Source of the DNA: Actinomadura fibrosa
Lineage (GTDB): Bacteria > Actinomycetota > Actinomycetes > Streptosporangiales > Streptosporangiaceae
DNA: 34,882 bases
Reading direction: 5' to 3'
Assembly: GCF_900659615.1 (NCBI RefSeq)
Contig: NZ_CAACUY010000081.1
Coordinates: 1-34,882, forward strand
The notes below the pieces were generated by a model. That model was not told where the DNA came from and did not search any database. It was given only the letters and a program-made list of their open reading frames with translations. Positions 8,358-16,468 of this stretch are shown piece by piece. How positions within the stretch are numbered: the stretch's first letter is position 1; the number at the start of each line of letters is the position of its first letter. Made by a program: the position numbers and the translations under genes.

Positions 8358-8402
8358 TCAGGCCCCGCCGCGGCGGCCGAGAAGAAGCACCTGCCACGCC
8401 AT
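8358..8402 (-). CDS. Leucine leader peptide (14 residues) of the leuA attenuator
   Basis: An ATG at 8402 opens a 14-codon frame reading MAWQVLLLGRRGGA and ending in TGA. It has three consecutive Leu codons (CTT CTT CTC), two of which use the rare A/T-ending CTT in a genome that prefers CTG/CTC. AGGTGG lies just upstream as a ribosome site, or alternatively TTAGGT serves as a -10 with TTGTCT 17 bases before it. The frame is out of phase with leuA, so it is not an N-terminal extension. Leucine leader peptides before leuA are known in actinobacteria from comparative genomics; this assignment rests on Leu run, position and hairpin. Confidence 0.75.
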   Translation of the reverse strand: MAWQVLLLGRRGGA

Positions 8403-8453
8403 GCGCGCCACCTAACCACAGTCCCACTCCTCAGACAACCTGAGTTTTTCTGA

Positions 8454-9341
8454 TCAGGACGCCGAGGGGAGGAGGGCGTCGGCCAGCCGGCGCCACTGGG
8501 GCATCGCCGACTGGCCCGGTGTCACGCCGATGACCTGGACGCCGACGTGATCGGCTCCGGCGTCCAGGTGGCGGTGCAGCTTGTCGGCGATCGTGTCGAG
8601 ATCGCCCCAGTAGACGAGGTCGTCCACGAGGCGGTCGCTGCCCCGCCCGCCGTCGATGTCCGCCTCGGTGTAGCCGAGGCGGAGGAACTTGGCGACGTTG
8701 TACTTCGTGGTGAGGTAGACGTGCAGGTGCTCGCGCGCGATCTCGCGGGCCTTCGCGGGGTCGGTCTCGAACAGCACGGCCTGCTCGACGCCGAGGAACG
8801 GGCGGTCGCCCAGCACCTCCCGTGCCTGCGCCGTGTGCTCCACCGTCACGTGGTACGTGTGGGCTCCCTGCGCCCGGTCGCGGGCCAGGGCGAGCATCTT
8901 CGGCCCGTACGCGGCGAGCAGCCGCCGCTCCGGCGCCTTCGGTGCGGGGTTGGCGCTGGTCGCCGCGTCCATGGCGTCCAGGTACTCGCTGATCGCCTGG
9001 AGCTGGCTGGTTCCGGGACGTCCGGCGCCGACGCCGAGGCCGAGGACGTGGCGGTCCGGATAGGCGTCGGCCAGGAGCAGGGCCGCGCCCCGCGTCCACT
9101 GCGGCTCCCGCGACCAGATCCGCGCGATGCCGTTGACGACGGTCATGCGCTCGGTGACGGACAGCAGGAACCCGGCATGCGTCAGCGCCTCGCGCCCGTC
9201 CCGCTCGGGGATCCAGAACGCCCGCCAGCCGAGCTCCTCCAGCTCCTGGATCGAGTCGCGCATCATGCTCGCCGGCTGGTCCTCGAAGTCGAACGTCCAG
9301 ATCCCGAAGCGGCCGAGGTCGGTCCCGTCCATGGCGCCCAT
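8454..9341 (-). CDS. LLM-class (F420-dependent-type) oxidoreductase
   Basis: This 295-residue TIM-barrel protein resembles the luciferase-like monooxygenase class, specifically the TIGR03620-like F420-dependent oxidoreductases of actinobacteria. FGIWTFDFEDQPA at the first strand, GWRAFWIPERDGRE, and LGLGVGAGRPG in the cofactor region are typical. Coenzyme F420 (rather than FMN) is the usual cofactor in this branch, but it cannot be proven from sequence. The start is the ATG at 9341, after GGAGGAGGAG. The frame opens further upstream (9404), but that would run through the palindrome at 9361-9392. It lies 93 bp downstream of an ArsR gene on the same strand, which probably controls it. The substrate is unknown. 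Confidence 0.85.
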   Translation of the reverse strand: MGAMDGTDLGRFGIWTFDFEDQPASMMRDSIQELEELGWRAFWIPERDGREALTHAGFLLSVTERMTVVNGIARIWSREPQWTRGAALLLADAYPDRHVLGLGVGAGRPGTSQLQAISEYLDAMDAATSANPAPKAPERRLLAAYGPKMLALARDRAQGAHTYHVTVEHTAQAREVLGDRPFLGVEQAVLFETDPAKAREIAREHLHVYLTTKYNVAKFLRLGYTEADIDGGRGSDRLVDDLVYWGDLDTIADKLHRHLDAGADHVGVQVIGVTPGQSAMPQWRRLADALLPSAS

Positions 9342-9360
9342 GTCTCCTCCTCCAAGTCGT

Positions 9361-9392
9361 ATCGTCAAATCGCAGTATCGCAGTTTAACGAT
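9361..9392. promoter_or_regulatory. Imperfect 32-bp palindrome, probable ArsR operator
   Basis: The site begins ATCGTCAAA and ends TTTAACGAT; 22 of 32 positions are symmetric. The centre contains a tandem 8-mer (ATCGCAGT twice). It is an AT-rich island in the gap between arsR and the LLM oxidoreductase, 20 bases upstream of the latter's start. This is a typical place for an ArsR-family repressor to bind. Confidence 0.55.
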
Positions 9393-9434
9393 ATGAGATG
9401 TCAAACGGAAGCCCGCCGGGAGGGGGAGGTGCCG

Positions 9435-9794
9435 TCAGAGCACGCGGCCGAGGGTCTCGACCAGCTCGGCGATGCGCCGCTCGTCGCGGCGGTAGTGCGT
9501 CCACTTGCCGACACGGGTGGAGATCACGAGGCCCGCGCGCTGGAGGGAGGCCATGTAGGCGGAGACGGTCGACTGCGCGAGGCCCGTCTTGGCCTGGATG
9601 TGGCTCACGCAGACGCCGACCTCGTGCGGGTCGGCGATGGCCTCCTCCACCGGGAAGTGGGCCTCCGGATCGCGCAGCCACTGGAGCAGCTGGAGGCGCA
9701 CCGGGTTGGCGAGCGCCTTGAAGACGTCGAGGAGCTCGTCGGCGGTGTCCGGTGCGGTGTCCGGTGGGGTGTCGGTGCGTGTCGTCATGGGCAT
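9435..9794 (-). CDS. ArsR-family winged-helix transcriptional regulator
   Basis: The 119-residue protein has the ArsR fold: LLDVFKALANPVRLQLLQWL (about 20-40), a recognition helix region in AKTGLAQSTVSAYMASLQRAG, and a wing in GLVISTRVGKWTHYRRD. No classic metal-binding CxC motif is present; there is one cysteine in GVCVSH, so sensing of metals is doubtful and a redox or ligand signal is possible. ATGs at 9794 and 9788 are both usable. There is no clear ribosome site, but a TATACT -10-like hexamer ends about seven bases before the first ATG, suggesting a nearly leaderless mRNA. It precedes the LLM oxidoreductase and diverges from the GntR gene. Confidence 0.88.
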   Translation of the reverse strand: MPMTTRTDTPPDTAPDTADELLDVFKALANPVRLQLLQWLRDPEAHFPVEEAIADPHEVGVCVSHIQAKTGLAQSTVSAYMASLQRAGLVISTRVGKWTHYRRDERRIAELVETLGRVL

Positions 9795-9910
9795 CCGGGA
9801 GCCAGTATAAGGTCGATCGCGACGATTCGCGGAACGTCGATGGGACGCGCGCGACGGCCGCCGGGGACCGGGACGTCCGGACGGCGGTGCGACCGGGAGG
9901 GATGGGGTCC

Positions 9911-10603
9911 ATGGGGCTCGGGCCGCTGCGGCGCAGCCCGCTCGTCGAGCAGGCGGCCGACCGGCTCCGCGCGCAGATCGCGGACGGCACGTGGCCGGTG
10001 GGCACGCGCCTCCCGGGCGAGACGACGCTCGCCAGGGACCTCGACGTCGGGCGCTCGACCGTCCGCGAGGCGCTGCGGGCGCTCGCGGGCGCCGGGCTCG
10101 TCCGGGCGCGGCAGGGCTCCGGCGTCTACGTGATCGCGACCGAGCCCCGCGAGGACTGGCCCGCGCGCCTGCGCCGGGCCTCCGTCGCCGACGTCTACGA
10201 GATCCGCATGATGCTGGAGGTCCGGGCGGCCGAGCTGGCCGCCGAGCGGCGGTCCGCCGACGACCTGCGCGCCCTCGACGCCGCCCTCGCCGAGCGCGAC
10301 CGCGCCGAGGCCGGGCCGGACACCGCGGCGTTCATCGACGCCGACATCGCGCTGCACACCGCCGTCGTGGCCGCGGCGCACAACCCCGTCCTCACCGACC
10401 TGTTCGGCACGTTCACGCCCGTCCTGCGGGACGGGCTGCTCGACCTCGCGCGGCTGGTGGACGTGCGCCGGGCCGACGCCGAGCACGGGCGGGCCGCGCA
10501 CGCCGGGCTCGTCGCGGCGGTGCGCGACCGCGACCCGGAGGCCGCGGGCCGCGTCATCGGCGCGGAGCTCCGGCGGACCCTCGCCCACCTGCGCGACGCC
10601 TGA
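9911..10603 (+). CDS. GntR-family regulator with FCD ligand domain (FadR subfamily)
   Basis: Residues about 8-75 form a GntR winged helix (RLPGETTLARDLDVGRSTVR followed by EALRALAGAGLVRARQG). Residues about 90-220 form a helical FCD domain with the metal/ligand positions Asp-x3-His in DADIALHTAV and a later His in RAAHAGLVAAV. FCD regulators typically sense organic acids and control catabolic genes. The GGGAGG at 9895-9900 is adjacent to an ATG at 9902 but ten bases before the ATG at 9911, so the second is preferred (230 residues). It ends 21 bp from the stop of the convergent aldehyde dehydrogenase, a possible but unproven target. Confidence 0.88.
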   Translation: MGLGPLRRSPLVEQAADRLRAQIADGTWPVGTRLPGETTLARDLDVGRSTVREALRALAGAGLVRARQGSGVYVIATEPREDWPARLRRASVADVYEIRMMLEVRAAELAAERRSADDLRALDAALAERDRAEAGPDTAAFIDADIALHTAVVAAAHNPVLTDLFGTFTPVLRDGLLDLARLVDVRRADAEHGRAAHAGLVAAVRDRDPEAAGRVIGAELRRTLAHLRDA

Positions 10604-10624
10604 CCGCCCCGGGAGGGACGGTGA

Positions 10625-12070
10625 TCAGCTCTCGATCAGGCACGCCTTCTCGCGGGTGTAGGCGAGCAGGGAGTCGGAGCCGTAGCCGCTGTCCTTGACG
10701 CCTTCGAGCGGGAACATGACCTTGCGGTAGGTGTTGACCCAGACCGTGCCCGTCTCCAGGGACCGGAACATGCGCTGCGCGGTGCCGAGGTCGCGGGTCC
10801 AGACGCCCGCGGCGAGGCCGTAGGCGGAGTCGTTGGCGATGGCGACGGCCTCCTCCTCGGTGTCGAACGGGATCGCGACGGCGACCGGGCCGAAGATCTC
10901 CTCCTGGCAGACGCGCAGGGCGTTGTCGGACGTGGCGAACAGGGTGGGCTCGACCCAGTAGCCGCCGGCGAACGGCCCGTCCACGACCTCGGGGCCGAAG
11001 CGCCCGCCGAAGACCAGCTCCGCGCCCTCCTTCGCGCCGATCTCCAGGTAGGACGTGACGCGCTCGTACTGCTCGCGGGACACGATCGGCCCCATCGTCG
11101 TCGCGTCGGACAGCGGGTCGCCGAGCCGGATGCCCGCGGCGATCGCCGTCATCCGCTCGATCATCTCGTCGTAGACGGGCCGCTGGATCAGGATCCGGGA
11201 CCCGCCGTAGCAGATCTGCCCCGCGTTCGCGGTGAAGATCGCCTGCGTGGTGACGCCGGGCGCGGCCTTGTCGAGGTCGGCGTCGGCGAAGACGATGTTC
11301 GGCGACTTCCCGCCGAGCTCCAGCGCGAGGGGCTTCAGCGCGTCCGCCGACGCCCGGGTGATGATCTTCGCGGTGTCCACCGAGCCGGTGAGGCTGATCT
11401 TGTTGACGCCGCGGTGCCGGACGAGCGGGTCGCCCACCTCCTCGCCGAGGCCCGACACGATGTTCAGCGTCCCCGGCGGCAGCACCTCGCGCAGCAGCTC
11501 GCCGACCCGCAGGGACGAGACCGTCGCCTGCTCGGCGGGCTTGATGATGACGGTGTTGCCCGCGGCGAGCGCCCAGGCCGCCTTCGCCGAGAGGGTGGAG
11601 ATGGGGGAGTTCCACGGGATGATCCCGAGCGTGACGCCGTACGGCTCGCGGCGCGTGATCCCGAGCGTCCCGGGGCCGAAGTCGACGCTCCTGCCCTCGA
11701 CCGCCGTCCCGCACTGGTCGGCGGCCATGTTCCACAGGTACGTCATGCCGGGCAGGTCGCGCTTGGCCGTCTCGCTGATCAGGCGGCCGTTGTCGATCGT
11801 CTCCAGCTCGGCCAGCTCCCGCACGTTCGCGGCGAACACCTTGGCGACCTTGCGCAGGTAGTGGGCGCGGCCCGCGGCGGGCAGCCCGGCCCAGCGGGGG
11901 AAGGCCGCGCGGGCGGCGGCGACGGCGGCGTCCGCGTCCGCCGCGGTGGAGCGCGGGATCCGGGCCCAGACCTCCCCGGTCGCCGGATTGACCGAGTCGA
12001 GCGTCCCCCCGTCCGACGCGGGGACGAGCTCCCCGCCGATCAGGTTCGCGTACTCGCGCAGCTCTGCCAT
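10625..12070 (-). CDS. NAD(P)-dependent aldehyde dehydrogenase
   Basis: The 481-residue protein has all core features of the ALDH superfamily: the oxyanion Asn in IPWNSP (Asn154), the general base Glu in LELGGKSPNIVF (Glu251), the nucleophilic Cys in NAGQICYGGSR (Cys287), and EEIFGPV further on. It oxidises an aldehyde to the carboxylate; the substrate is not determinable, though it resembles the broad BetB/AldA-like group. ATG at 12070 after GAAGGGA is preferred over an upstream in-frame GTG-like start. A perfect 18-bp palindrome lies 31 bases upstream, implying repression. The GntR gene is convergent at its 3' end. Confidence 0.92.
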   Translation of the reverse strand: MAELREYANLIGGELVPASDGGTLDSVNPATGEVWARIPRSTAADADAAVAAARAAFPRWAGLPAAGRAHYLRKVAKVFAANVRELAELETIDNGRLISETAKRDLPGMTYLWNMAADQCGTAVEGRSVDFGPGTLGITRREPYGVTLGIIPWNSPISTLSAKAAWALAAGNTVIIKPAEQATVSSLRVGELLREVLPPGTLNIVSGLGEEVGDPLVRHRGVNKISLTGSVDTAKIITRASADALKPLALELGGKSPNIVFADADLDKAAPGVTTQAIFTANAGQICYGGSRILIQRPVYDEMIERMTAIAAGIRLGDPLSDATTMGPIVSREQYERVTSYLEIGAKEGAELVFGGRFGPEVVDGPFAGGYWVEPTLFATSDNALRVCQEEIFGPVAVAIPFDTEEEAVAIANDSAYGLAAGVWTRDLGTAQRMFRSLETGTVWVNTYRKVMFPLEGVKDSGYGSDSLLAYTREKACLIES

Positions 12071-12101
12071 CGCCGTCCCTTCGCGGATCCGTCCTACGGT
12101 T

Positions 12102-12119
12102 ACCAAGCGTACGCTTGGT
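12102..12119. promoter_or_regulatory. Perfect 18-bp palindromic operator upstream of the aldehyde dehydrogenase
   Basis: ACCAAGCGTACGCTTGGT is fully symmetric and lies 31 bp before the dehydrogenase start, in the 143-bp gap to the divergent sulfatase. CAAGCG/CGCTTG half-sites are typical of TetR-family operators. The adjacent GntR/FCD regulator would normally favour TNGTNNNACNA-like sites, so the binder may be encoded elsewhere. Confidence 0.7.
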
Positions 12120-12164
12120 CAACCTCCGGTGGGAAGCGGGGGCGTTGCGGTGATCGCGCACAAT

Positions 12165-12209
12165 CCCTACTATCTCGGTTTGTTTTGTAAACAGACCTGG
12201 GAAGTAGGG
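12165..12209. promoter_or_regulatory. Long imperfect inverted repeat before the sulfatase start
   Basis: CCCTACT at 12165-12171 pairs with AGTAGGG at 12203-12209. Inside these arms, GGT/ACC and TGTTT/AAACA continue the symmetry around an AT-rich centre (about 12187). The right arm ends four bases before the sulfatase ATG at 12214, so binding or RNA folding here would control that gene. The AT-rich centre also suits a promoter. Confidence 0.5.
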
Positions 12210-12213
12210 TTTC

Positions 12214-13695
12214 ATGGCGGCAACGGGTACCGGCCCGGACGAGGCGTCCGAGCGCGGGACGGGCGGAGCGCCCGGGCGCGGGATCAGCCGGCGCGGGGCG
12301 GCGGCGGCCATGGGCGCCGTGGCCGCGGCCACGGCGGCCGGGCAGGTCATCGGCACCGGCACCGCGGAGGCCCGCGAGGGCGCGGACGAGCGGCCCTTCC
12401 GCGCCGACACGCGGGCCGGGACGTCGACCCGGCCCAACGTCCTGATCATCCTCGGGGACGACCTCGGCTGGGCGGACCTGAGCTGCTACGGCGCCCCGGA
12501 GATCCGCACCCCGAACCTGGACCGGCTCGCCCGCGAGGGCGTCCGCTTCACCGACGCCTACTCCGCCGCCGCCGTCTGCTCGCCCACCCGCTTCGGCCTC
12601 TACACCGGCCGCTACCCGGGACGGCTCCGCGGCGGCCTGGAGGAGCCGATCGCGAGCCCGAACGAGCTGCACGGCATCCCGCCCGGCCACCCGACGCTCG
12701 CGTCCCTGCTGAAGGGCGCCGGCTACGCCACCGCGATGTTCGGCAAGTGGCACTGCGGCTTCCTGCCCTGGTACAGCCCGCTCAAGTCCGGCTGGGACAC
12801 CTTCTTCGGCAACCTGTCCGGCGCCGTCGACTACTACTCCAAGATCACGGCTGAGGGGCGCGACCTCTACGAGGGCGAGGTGCCGGTCGAGTCGCTCGAC
12901 TACTACACCGACACGATCGCCGACCGCGCCGCCGCGTTCGTCCGCACGAAGCACACCGGGCCGTGGCTGCTCAACCTCAACTTCACCGCCCCGCACTGGC
13001 CCTGGGAGGCGCCCGGCGACCGCGCGGTCAGCGCCGAGATCACGGCGCGCGTCAAGGCGGGCGACGCCCAGGCGCTCTGGCACCGCGACGGCGGGTCGCT
13101 CGACACCTACCGCCGGATGGTCGAGGCGATGGACGCCGGCGTCGGGCGGGTGCTCCGCGCCCTGCGCGACAGCGGCCGGGAGCGCGACACGATCGTGCTG
13201 TTCTCCAGCGACAACGGCGGCGAGCGCTGGTCGTACCAGTGGCCGCTGACCGGCGCGAAGGCCAGCCTCAACGAGGGCGGCATCCGGGTGCCGAACATCC
13301 TGCGCTACCCGGCCCGCATCCGGCCGCGCCAGGTCAGCGGCGTCCCCGTGATCACCCAGGACTGGACGGCGACGATCCTGGAGATCGCAGGGGTCGCGCC
13401 CGCCGCGTCCCATCCGCTGGACGGCCGCAGCCTCGCCCCCTACCTGCTGCGCGGCGCCCGCCCGCCCGAGCACGACCTGTTCTGGCGCACCCGGACGTCG
13501 CGGGCGCTGCGCCGCGGCAGGTGGAAGTACCTCCGGCAGCCCGGCACCGGCGGAGGCGCCGCCGTCGACGCGCTCTACGACCTGGCCGCCGACCCCCGCG
13601 AGCAGGCCGACCTGTCGCTGCGCCACCGCGACGTCCTCGCGACGCTCCGGGCACGCTGGGAGGAACTGGCCAAAGACCAGCTCCCCTACTCCTGA
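12214..13695 (+). CDS. Tat-exported sulfatase (formylglycine-dependent, arylsulfatase-like)
   Basis: The 493-residue protein begins with a twin-arginine signal (ISRRGAAAAMGAVAAA, about residues 24-40). The sulfatase core starts at RPNVLIILGDDLGWADL, where Asp82 and Asp83 bind the metal. The CSPTR motif (Cys122) is the CxPxR signature converted to formylglycine by a formylglycine-generating enzyme before Tat export. SSDNGGERW supplies the second metal-binding Asp-Asn pair, and a C-terminal subdomain follows (RRGRWKYLRQPG, then LYDLAADPREQADL). It likely hydrolyses an organic sulfate ester outside the cell. Its promoter region holds two inverted repeats shared with the divergent aldehyde dehydrogenase. 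Confidence 0.93.
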   Translation: MAATGTGPDEASERGTGGAPGRGISRRGAAAAMGAVAAATAAGQVIGTGTAEAREGADERPFRADTRAGTSTRPNVLIILGDDLGWADLSCYGAPEIRTPNLDRLAREGVRFTDAYSAAAVCSPTRFGLYTGRYPGRLRGGLEEPIASPNELHGIPPGHPTLASLLKGAGYATAMFGKWHCGFLPWYSPLKSGWDTFFGNLSGAVDYYSKITAEGRDLYEGEVPVESLDYYTDTIADRAAAFVRTKHTGPWLLNLNFTAPHWPWEAPGDRAVSAEITARVKAGDAQALWHRDGGSLDTYRRMVEAMDAGVGRVLRALRDSGRERDTIVLFSSDNGGERWSYQWPLTGAKASLNEGGIRVPNILRYPARIRPRQVSGVPVITQDWTATILEIAGVAPAASHPLDGRSLAPYLLRGARPPEHDLFWRTRTSRALRRGRWKYLRQPGTGGGAAVDALYDLAADPREQADLSLRHRDVLATLRARWEELAKDQLPYS

Positions 13696-13735
13696 GACGC
13701 GCCGCCCGGCGCCTGTTTTACCCCCTTGGCGCCCG

Positions 13736-16225
13736 TCACCCCGCGGTCGCGCTGTCCTCCCGCCCGGACGTGAGGCGAGCCAGCATGGGCGGGAGGTCGC
13801 CGTCGTGGACGACCGTCAGCCGGCGGGTGGCGCGGGTGAGCGCGACGTAGAGGTCCTGCCCGCCCTTCGGGGACTCGCCGAGCATCCCGGCCGGGTCCAC
13901 GACGATCACCGAGTCGAACTCCAGCCCCTTGGCCTCCTCGGCGGTCAGCACGACGACGGGGGAGTCGAGCGCCTCGGGCGTCGCGCCGGCGGCGGCGTCC
14001 GGCAGGACCTCGCGCACCCGCCGGTGCAGTGCGCCCGAGGAGATCACGGCGAGCCGGCCCTCCTCGATCCCGCCGCCCGGCCCCGCGGCGGCACCGCGGT
14101 CGCCCGGGACGACCGCGGCCAGCTCGGCGCGCACCAGCTCCGGCAGCCCGACCGGTGGTCCGTCGAGGGGCATCGCCACCGCGCGGGGCGGATCGCCCTC
14201 GTCGCGGACGGGGACGGGCGGGACCTGCCCGGGGTCGACGGCGGCGAGCACGTCCTCGGCGACCCGCGCGATCGCGGCCGGCGTGCGGTAGTTGACCAGC
14301 AGCCGCTGCTCGCGCCAGCGGCCCGGCACGTACCGGTCCAGCATCGCGCCCCAGGACGCCGCACCCGCCGCGCTCCCGGTCTGCGCGATGTCGCCGACGA
14401 CGGTCAGCGACCGCGTCGGGACCCGCCGCATGATCACCCGCCAGGCCATCTCCGACAGCTCCTGCGCCTCGTCCACGATCACGTGCCCGTAGGCCCACTC
14501 GCGGTCGGCGGCGGCGCGCTGCGCGGTGGTGAGCGGCGGGCCGTCGTCGTGGTGCCGGTCGGCGAGCATCCCCGCCTGCACGTCCGGCAGCCGCTCGACC
14601 CCCGCCGACGCCAGCACCTCGCGGGCGTACAGCTCCTCCTCCTGGCGGGCCTTCTCCGCGGCGCGCCGCCGCGCCCGCTCGGCGGAGTCGTCCTTGCCGA
14701 GCCACTCGGCGGCCTCGTCCAGCAGCGGCACGTCAGAGACCGTCCAGGGCGAGCTGGCCGGACGATACAGGAGCGCGTGGTCGGCGACGCCCGCGGCCGC
14801 GCCCACCCGGGCGAGGGCGTCCGGGTCCGCGTACAGCTCGGAGAGGAGCCGCTGCGGCGTCAGCTCGGGCCACAGCGCGTCGATCGCCTCCCGGACGGCC
14901 GGCTCCTGCCAGAGCGCCTCCTTGGCGAGGCGCAGCTCGGTCTCGTCCAGCAGCGGCGCGTCCTCGGCCTCGTCGAGCAGCTCCTGGAGCCAGGCGGGCG
15001 TCTGCCCCGACCTGATGATCTCCTCCAGCGGCTCGTCCACCATCGTGTCGTACTGCTCGGCCCGGTCGACCGCGAGCGCCTCCAGCAGGTCGTGGACGAA
15101 GCGCCGCCGCTGCATGTTGTGCGGCAGGCGCAGCGCCCGCGCCCGGTCGCGGGCCAGCGCGCACGCCTCCTCCGGCACCCGCAGGACCATCCCGTCCGAG
15201 GGCACCGCCAGCCCGCCCGCCGGGACGCGCTGCCGGTCGCGGACGGCGGCCTCGACGAACCGCGTCATCGCGAAACCGCCCTTCACCACGGCGACCGCGG
15301 GCTCGTCGGCGGCGCTCGCCCGGACCCCCGGGTACAGCTCGCCGACCGTCGCGAGCGCCACGTCGGTCTCGCCGAGCCCCGGCAGCACCTGCTCGATGTA
15401 GCGCAGGAACGTCGCGTTCGGCCCGACGACGAGGACGCCGCGGCGCTCCAGCACGTCGCGGTGGGTGTAGAGCAGGTACGCGGCGCGGTGCAGCGCGGCG
15501 ACCGTCTTGCCGGTGCCGGGCCCGCCCTGGACGACGAGGACACCCTGGAGCGCCGACCGGATGACCTGGTCCTGCTCCTCCTGGATGGTGGCGACCACGT
15601 CGCTCATCCGGCCCGTCCGGCCGCGGCGCAGCGTGGCCAGCAGCGCCGCCTCGCCGACGATGCCGCCGCGCTCGGCCTCGTCGAGCCCGTCCAGGTCGAA
15701 CACCTCGTCGTCGAGCCGGACGACCTCGCGGCCGCGCAGGTGCAGGTGGCGGCGGCGCGCGAGCGTCCCCGGGGCGCCCGGCGTCGCCGTGTAGAACGGG
15801 CGCGCCGCGGCGGCCCGCCAGTCGATCAGCAGGGGCTCGCCGTCCGCGTCGCGGAGCCCGATCCGTCCGATGTAGAAGGTGTCGCCGGACCCGGAGCCGG
15901 AGCCGGGGCCGGCGGGGTCCGCGCGGTGGTCGATGCGGCCGAAGCACAGGCCGTTCTCGACGCCGCTGAGCCGCGCGAGGCGCCGGGCGGCCTCCTCGGT
16001 CGCGACGGCGCTCTCCAGCCGGGCCTGCGCCACCGCGCCGCCGCCCGCGGCGGGACCCTGCCGCAGCGCCGCCTCGGCCTTGCTCCGCTCCGCGTCGAGC
16101 CGGGCGTACGCGTGGGACACGTACGCCTGCTCGGTGCGGATCGCCGCCCGCCGCGCGGTGTCCGGTGCGTCGTCCGAGAATTCGGCGCCGTTCGGCTTGA
16201 CAGGACCTGCTTGACGGAGTCCCAT
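13736..16225 (-). CDS. HelD/HelR-type UvrD-like ATPase acting on RNA polymerase
   Basis: The 829-residue protein is a superfamily 1 helicase-like ATPase with a HelD layout. An N-terminal charged helical hairpin (about 30-90) matches the arm that HelD inserts into RNA polymerase. Walker A is GGPGTGKT (234-241), followed by a large insertion, then HVIVDEAQELS (Walker B), TVVGDIAQTGS, VNYRTPAAIA, TAEEAKGLEFDSV and YVALTRATRRL. HelD proteins free stalled RNA polymerase from DNA, and the actinobacterial HelR branch contributes to rifamycin tolerance. I see no obvious rifamycin-associated promoter element upstream. Its ribosome site AGGAG lies inside a potential hairpin (16232-16261). It diverges from phoD. 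Another UvrD-like repair role is less likely. Confidence 0.88.
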   Translation of the reverse strand: MGLRQAGPVKPNGAEFSDDAPDTARRAAIRTEQAYVSHAYARLDAERSKAEAALRQGPAAGGGAVAQARLESAVATEEAARRLARLSGVENGLCFGRIDHRADPAGPGSGSGSGDTFYIGRIGLRDADGEPLLIDWRAAAARPFYTATPGAPGTLARRRHLHLRGREVVRLDDEVFDLDGLDEAERGGIVGEAALLATLRRGRTGRMSDVVATIQEEQDQVIRSALQGVLVVQGGPGTGKTVAALHRAAYLLYTHRDVLERRGVLVVGPNATFLRYIEQVLPGLGETDVALATVGELYPGVRASAADEPAVAVVKGGFAMTRFVEAAVRDRQRVPAGGLAVPSDGMVLRVPEEACALARDRARALRLPHNMQRRRFVHDLLEALAVDRAEQYDTMVDEPLEEIIRSGQTPAWLQELLDEAEDAPLLDETELRLAKEALWQEPAVREAIDALWPELTPQRLLSELYADPDALARVGAAAGVADHALLYRPASSPWTVSDVPLLDEAAEWLGKDDSAERARRRAAEKARQEEELYAREVLASAGVERLPDVQAGMLADRHHDDGPPLTTAQRAAADREWAYGHVIVDEAQELSEMAWRVIMRRVPTRSLTVVGDIAQTGSAAGAASWGAMLDRYVPGRWREQRLLVNYRTPAAIARVAEDVLAAVDPGQVPPVPVRDEGDPPRAVAMPLDGPPVGLPELVRAELAAVVPGDRGAAAGPGGGIEEGRLAVISSGALHRRVREVLPDAAAGATPEALDSPVVVLTAEEAKGLEFDSVIVVDPAGMLGESPKGGQDLYVALTRATRRLTVVHDGDLPPMLARLTSGREDSATAG

Positions 16226-16231
16226 GCCTGC

Positions 16232-16261
16232 GATACACTCCTATTCATAGGGTGGAGTATC
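16232..16261 (-). promoter_or_regulatory. Potential hairpin enclosing the helD ribosome site
   Basis: In the helD mRNA, GATACTCC can pair with GGAGTGTATC (two-base bulge) across a 12-base loop. The GGAG of the ribosome-binding site is inside the right arm, seven or so bases before the ATG at 16225. On DNA the same symmetry could be an operator; an AT-rich TATGAAT -10-like hexamer lies in its centre. Confidence 0.4.
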
Positions 16262-16468
16262 TGTGCGCAATTCGTAAGTCGCTAGCGTATCACCCGGCTT
16301 TCCCCTCCGCGCGCCATGTCCGCGTGATCCCGTCCGGCCGCGCCGCCAAGCGGTCCCCAAAAGATCGTTCCTGTTGCGGCTGCCGTCACCCGCGCGGTGC
16401 CTGCCGTCCACCGGCCGGGGCGAGGCTGTCCGGCGATCATGCTCGGACACCCGAAAGGTCGCGCATCC

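Noticed and set aside
8358..8427. An upstream start of LeuA at 8427 in the leuA frame
   Set aside because: It would read through the attenuator hairpin region as Arg/Pro-rich sequence; the leader peptide in another frame and the GTG at 8289 with AGGGA explain the region better.
9342..9404. A 21-residue N-terminal extension of the LLM oxidoreductase
   Set aside because: It would run through the palindrome at 9361-9392 and bypass the strong GGAGGAGGAG ribosome site before 9341.
13805..16285. An 826-codon plus-strand frame opposite helD
   Set aside because: Compositionally biased antisense frame; all helicase motifs are on the minus strand.
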